Assembly (NCBI GenBank): GCA_032718475.1
Contig: JAUCBJ010005094.1
Span: 1-45,469 of the forward strand
Source of the DNA: Nemertoderma westbladi
Lineage: Eukaryota > Xenacoelomorpha > Nemertodermatida > Nemertodermatidae
DNA length: 45,469 nucleotides
Reading direction: 5' to 3'
Shown: piece by piece, positions 45,035-45,469 of the stretch
Position numbering within the stretch: the first letter of the stretch is position 1
Layout: each line of letters opens with the position of its first letter
Position numbers and translations under genes: made by a program
Notes under the pieces: model-generated
The model's database searches: none
What the model was told of the DNA's origin: nothing
What the model saw: only the letters and a program-made list of their open reading frames with translations

Positions 45035-45469
45035 CCCGGTCTGGTCCCGGTCTCGGTCCACTGCAGAACCTAACACCCGGTCAGTCCAATTTTTGCCCGG
45101 TCCACGTGAAAATTCCTAAAACCCGGTCCCAATAATTCCTAAAACCCGGTCCATAAACTCGCGGTCCATAAAATTTAATTATTAGTTATTAATTATCGGT
45201 CTTAAAGTTAAAATGACTAAAACCCGGTCCCAAAATCACGGTCCAATTTTTTCTTACATTTTCATGATATTTTATGTTATAATAATGTTTTTATGAGGGT
45301 GAGTACAAAACAACAACTCAAGACCTGTACAAAACACATGTGTTAACTTTCGTTTATTGTTTTGATTCCCCCAGCACGCCTCTGTAACCTGCTCCTTTAA
45401 ATGGCAATGGGACCTAATTAATGCTCTTTTGGACCTAACGCGACTTTACCTCTTTGTTTTGTACAGGTC
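45035..45469. other. Right flank with CCCGGTCC words and a 14-bp inverted repeat
   Basis: The word CCCGGTCC or a close variant (CGCGGTCC, CACGGTCC, CCCGGTCT) recurs many times between 45035 and 45252. GACCTGTACAAAAC at 45322-45335 is a perfect inverted copy of GTTTTGTACAGGTC at 45456-45469, the last bases of the window. A GGGTGAGT donor-like word (45298) and acceptor-like tracts ending CCCCCAG (45374) and TTTTGTACAG exist, but no coding frame supports an exon. Confidence 0.5.

Noticed and set aside
45298-45374. Possible small intron (GGGTGAGT to CCCCCAG)
   Set aside because: The splice-like ends are plausible but no coding frame lies on either side within the window.

Overview
This is eukaryotic nuclear DNA, almost certainly from an animal. 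It carries two recognisable housekeeping-type genes, VPS53 (GARP/EARP tethering complex) and SERAC1 (alpha/beta-hydrolase of phosphatidylglycerol remodelling), both on the minus strand. They sit in a sequence dominated by tandem repeats and transposon remnants. Nothing bacterial is present: no operons, ribosome-binding sites or CRISPR. The frequent short palindrome TAGGCCTA, hAT-type DNA transposons, a LINE end and a tRNA-derived insertion suit an invertebrate or lower-deuterostome genome, but I cannot name the species.

Layout. 1-4.1 kb: AT-rich DNA with a 937-bp hAT-like element (962-1898) bounded by exact 8-bp target duplications, followed by a GC-richer, frame-broken stretch that may be retroelement gag debris. 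4.1-6.7 kb: an 11-bp minisatellite and then a 54-bp minisatellite whose every unit begins like a splice donor and ends like a splice acceptor. 6.9-23.8 kb: two blocks (about 740 and 217 units) of a 15-bp AT-rich satellite interrupted by a 5'-truncated VPS53 copy; a complete, nearly identical VPS53 follows at 23,985-26,402. 26.4-32.9 kb: unique AT-rich DNA, a G-rich minisatellite, a palindromic minisatellite, a 450-bp foldback element next to an RNase H-like fragment, and a LINE 3' end split by a 295-bp insertion containing a tRNA-like sequence. 32.9-41.5 kb: a 29-bp minisatellite of about 296 units with higher-order structure. It runs into the 3' end of SERAC1 (41,487-43,499) and appears to encode its last residues and stop. 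43.7-45.0 kb: a second hAT-like element (1,354 bp).

Seven tandem-repeat blocks from six sequence families fill roughly 26 kb of 45 kb. Most long open frames here are by-products of repeat periods divisible by three (15 and 54 bp), or of 11- and 29-bp periods that lack stops in some frames; I do not annotate them as genes. The two real genes are intron-free through their conserved lengths, which is odd for animal orthologues. The strongest candidates for new biology are the 54-bp array of back-to-back splice-site-like junctions, the minisatellite-encoded SERAC1 C-terminus, the satellite-embedded VPS53 duplication, and the tRNA-like insertion in nested inverted repeats inside a LINE.
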